The notes beneath the pieces are model-generated. The model had not been told where the DNA came from, made no database searches, and worked only from the letters and a program-made list of their open reading frames with translations. From NCBI RefSeq assembly GCF_003206575.1, contig NZ_PZJO01000005.1:157476-221475 (forward strand): DNA of 64,000 nt. The letters are read 5' to 3'. This document shows positions 63,692 through 64,000 of the stretch, piece after piece. The stretch is from Salinicola endophyticus (GTDB lineage: Bacteria; Pseudomonadota; Gammaproteobacteria; Pseudomonadales; Halomonadaceae). Each line of letters opens with the position of its first letter. Positions within the stretch are counted from its first letter, which is position 1. Made by a program: the position numbers and the translations under genes.

Positions 63692-64000
63692 GAGTGCCCT
63701 CCGGGCAGATCGGCGGCGTCGAAGCCACCGAAGACGGCGGCCCCTTCTTCGGCGCCGCCGACCAGTTGTCTGAAGCCGGCGAAGAGTTCGCGGCCCATGC
63801 CGTGATGATAATGATCCAGGTCGCAGATTGCAGGTTCGCGACTGGCCCATTCGGCGGCGTCGACCAACGCGCGGAGTTCACCGTTGTCCGGATCGAGGCT
63901 GACCACGTCGCCGTCGCGCAGATAGGCCAGCGGGCCGGCGTCGACCGCTTCCGGGGTGACATGGATGGCCGCCGGGACCTTGCCCGAGGCGCCCGACATG
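63688..64000 (-). CDS. edd: 6-phosphogluconate dehydratase, C-terminal part (runs off right edge)
   Basis: The visible ~104 C-terminal residues begin with MSGASGKVPAAIHVTPE, the IlvD/Edd family motif, followed by PLAYLRDGDVVSLDPDNG and GRELFAGFRQLVGGAEEGA, typical of the Edd tail. The Met at the window edge is internal, so the start lies outside. Edd converts 6-phosphogluconate to 2-keto-3-deoxy-6-phosphogluconate for Eda. It overlaps glk by four bases; edd-glk order is known from Pseudomonas. Confidence 0.88.
   Translation of the reverse strand, partial: MSGASGKVPAAIHVTPEAVDAGPLAYLRDGDVVSLDPDNGELRALVDAAEWASREPAICDLDHYHHGMGRELFAGFRQLVGGAEEGAAVFGGFDAADLPGGHS

Overview
The window is one contiguous piece of GC-rich gammaproteobacterial chromosome. 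Dense short-gap operons, Entner-Doudoroff genes run by a HexR-type regulator, an L-carnitine degradation cluster, an aryl-polyene-type cluster and a GGA-rich Csr/Rsm-type small RNA best fit Halomonadaceae (Halomonas, Salinicola and relatives). That placement is inferred from gene content and codon style, because the window holds no rRNA or other marker. I saw no tRNA, rRNA, CRISPR array, phage module or intact insertion sequence.

Left part (1-18.3 kb): the start of a glucose-6-phosphate dehydrogenase paralogue runs off the left edge. Then come a YrhK-like membrane protein, an amidase, a PoxB-type pyruvate oxidase, a DNA/RNA non-specific endonuclease, a PIG-L deacetylase, a LysR regulator divergent from an EamA exporter, and a metallo-beta-lactamase-fold protein bracketed by two nested-palindrome repeats. 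These are followed by an AraC regulator convergent with a LysE exporter, an EmrAB-type efflux pair, a FucP-type sugar permease with an 18-bp perfect palindromic operator, a DUF4396 protein with a histidine-rich linker, and a CynX/NimT-type MFS transporter.

Middle (18.3-34.7 kb): an SDR-cupin pair, type 2 argC, the carnitine cluster (cdhC-cdhA-cdhB with convergent cdhR), a HAD-fold protein that has lost its catalytic residues, an NfeD-slipin pair, a HAD-IB phosphatase, mntH-mntR, a SulP transporter with a universal stress protein, and a RidA protein.

34.8-47.4 kb: thirteen minus-strand genes, mostly overlapping by a few bases, form an aryl polyene/xanthomonadin-like cluster: chain-length factor, ACP, COG4648 membrane protein, ligase-dehydratase fusion, GT2, acyltransferase, LolA, MMPL exporter, FAD oxidoreductase, DUF3261 lipoprotein, ketosynthase, dehydratase and ketoreductase. 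It lacks the ammonia-lyase, thioesterase, methyltransferase, second ACP and second ketosynthase commonly present in such clusters. Upstream lies a previously unlabelled ~172-nt RNA (about 47831-48002) whose hairpins carry GGA in their loops and which ends in a Rho-independent terminator: a CsrB/RsmY/RsmZ-type antagonist of CsrA/RsmA.

Right part (48-64 kb): a PhnCDE-like ABC transporter (phosphonate, phosphite or selenate), hexR divergent from zwf-pgl-eda, a ketone-body module (3-hydroxybutyrate dehydrogenase, thiolase, CoA-transferase A/B and a divergent LysR), a PfkB sugar kinase, and the overlapping run edd-glk-G6P epimerase-aldo/keto reductase. Together these channel glucose and fructose through the Entner-Doudoroff pathway and 3-hydroxybutyrate/acetoacetate into acetyl-CoA.
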